Below, in pieces: positions 5,176-5,299 of a stretch of 5,299 bases of DNA (the first letter of the stretch is position 1; each line of letters starts with the position of its first letter). The stretch covers positions 1-5,299 of the forward strand of contig QAKI01000068.1 in the NCBI GenBank assembly GCA_003343905.1. The letters run 5' to 3'. The position numbers were made by a program, and so were the translations under genes. This DNA is from Subdoligranulum variabile. GTDB lineage: Bacteria > Bacillota > Clostridia > Oscillospirales > Ruminococcaceae. The notes beneath the pieces were generated by a model that worked only from the letters and a program-made list of their open reading frames with translations, was not told the DNA's origin and made no database searches.

Positions 5176-5299
5176 GCGACCTTGCTTCGTCTCATATGGC
5201 GCGTCGAACGTTTATCGGGAATGTTTATAAAAGTGTGAAAGACCCTGCGATCGTGGGAGCGATGTCCGGGCATAAGGACGGCAGCCGGGCGTTCGCCCG
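5176..5299 (+). pseudogene. Headless copy of the recombinase 3' end (right direct repeat, putative attR region), runs off window
   Basis: This segment is identical to 38-161 and in the same orientation. Its frame is open only from 5163 (TAG at 5160-5162) and has no start or N-terminal recombinase sequence. It encodes DLASSHMARRTF through SGHKDGSRAFA with the HxxR box and second His; the Tyr codon would fall just past the window end. It cannot make an active recombinase alone. In an integration model, this is the displaced 3' end of the target recombinase gene joined to the end of the inserted unit. The perfect identity points to a recent event, selection on the site, or gene conversion. It could also be the beginning of a further cassette, which the window does not show. 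Confidence 0.85.

Noticed and set aside
1..5299. The end repeat as a simple terminal overlap of a circular contig
   Set aside because: For a circular overlap, bases 1-37 should match 5139-5175, and they do not apart from CCGAT. An assembly artefact at the right end is still possible and is named as a refuting outcome.

Overview
The window looks like Bacteroidota DNA, probably from a Bacteroidales gut-type bacterium. The main evidence is a near-perfect Bacteroidota promoter (TTTG, 20-bp gap, TAnnTTTG) just upstream of the first cargo gene, the absence of convincing Shine-Dalgarno sequences, and the style of the tyrosine recombinase C-terminus. The recombinase end is GC-rich (about 55% by hand count over the first 216 bases). 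The cargo is roughly 35-42% GC and the spacers are as low as about 23%, so the cargo looks foreign to its flanks. The genus cannot be read from the sequence.

Layout: (1) 1-216 is the 3' end of a tyrosine recombinase gene, retaining the HxxR box, the second His and the Tyr nucleophile. (2) 217-680 is AT-rich non-coding DNA with inverted and direct repeats, a possible leftward promoter, and a strong rightward promoter with palindromes beside it. (3) 681-4316 is a tight three-gene operon with gaps of 2 and 4 bp. It encodes a small Xre-type regulator, an 816-residue DNA methyltransferase with a C-terminal PD-(D/E)XK-like domain, and a second, 288-residue DNA methyltransferase. (4) 4364-4819 is an open frame for a small membrane-anchored protein of unknown function. 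Its natural ATG at 4340 is cut off by an in-frame TAG at 4361. (5) 4820-5175 is non-coding. (6) 5176-5299 is an exact, same-orientation copy of 38-161, the recombinase 3' end, running off the window edge.

The most notable structure is the direct repeat. A 5138-bp unit carrying a restriction-modification-like operon lies between two copies of the recombinase's own 3' end. The simplest reading is a mobile cassette that integrates into the 3' end of the recombinase gene that moves it. The left junction rebuilds a full recombinase and the right junction is a headless remnant. Such an arrangement would keep the recombinase functional after each insertion and would allow cassettes to stack in series. 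This is inference from one window; the actual crossover site and what follows 5299 are not visible.

The cargo reads as a compact, regulated restriction-modification or defence module. The regulator probably controls expression timing, the large protein may combine modification with cleavage, and the second methyltransferase may protect the other strand of an asymmetric site. Recognition sequence, cleavage activity and the role of the small membrane ORF cannot be decided from sequence alone.
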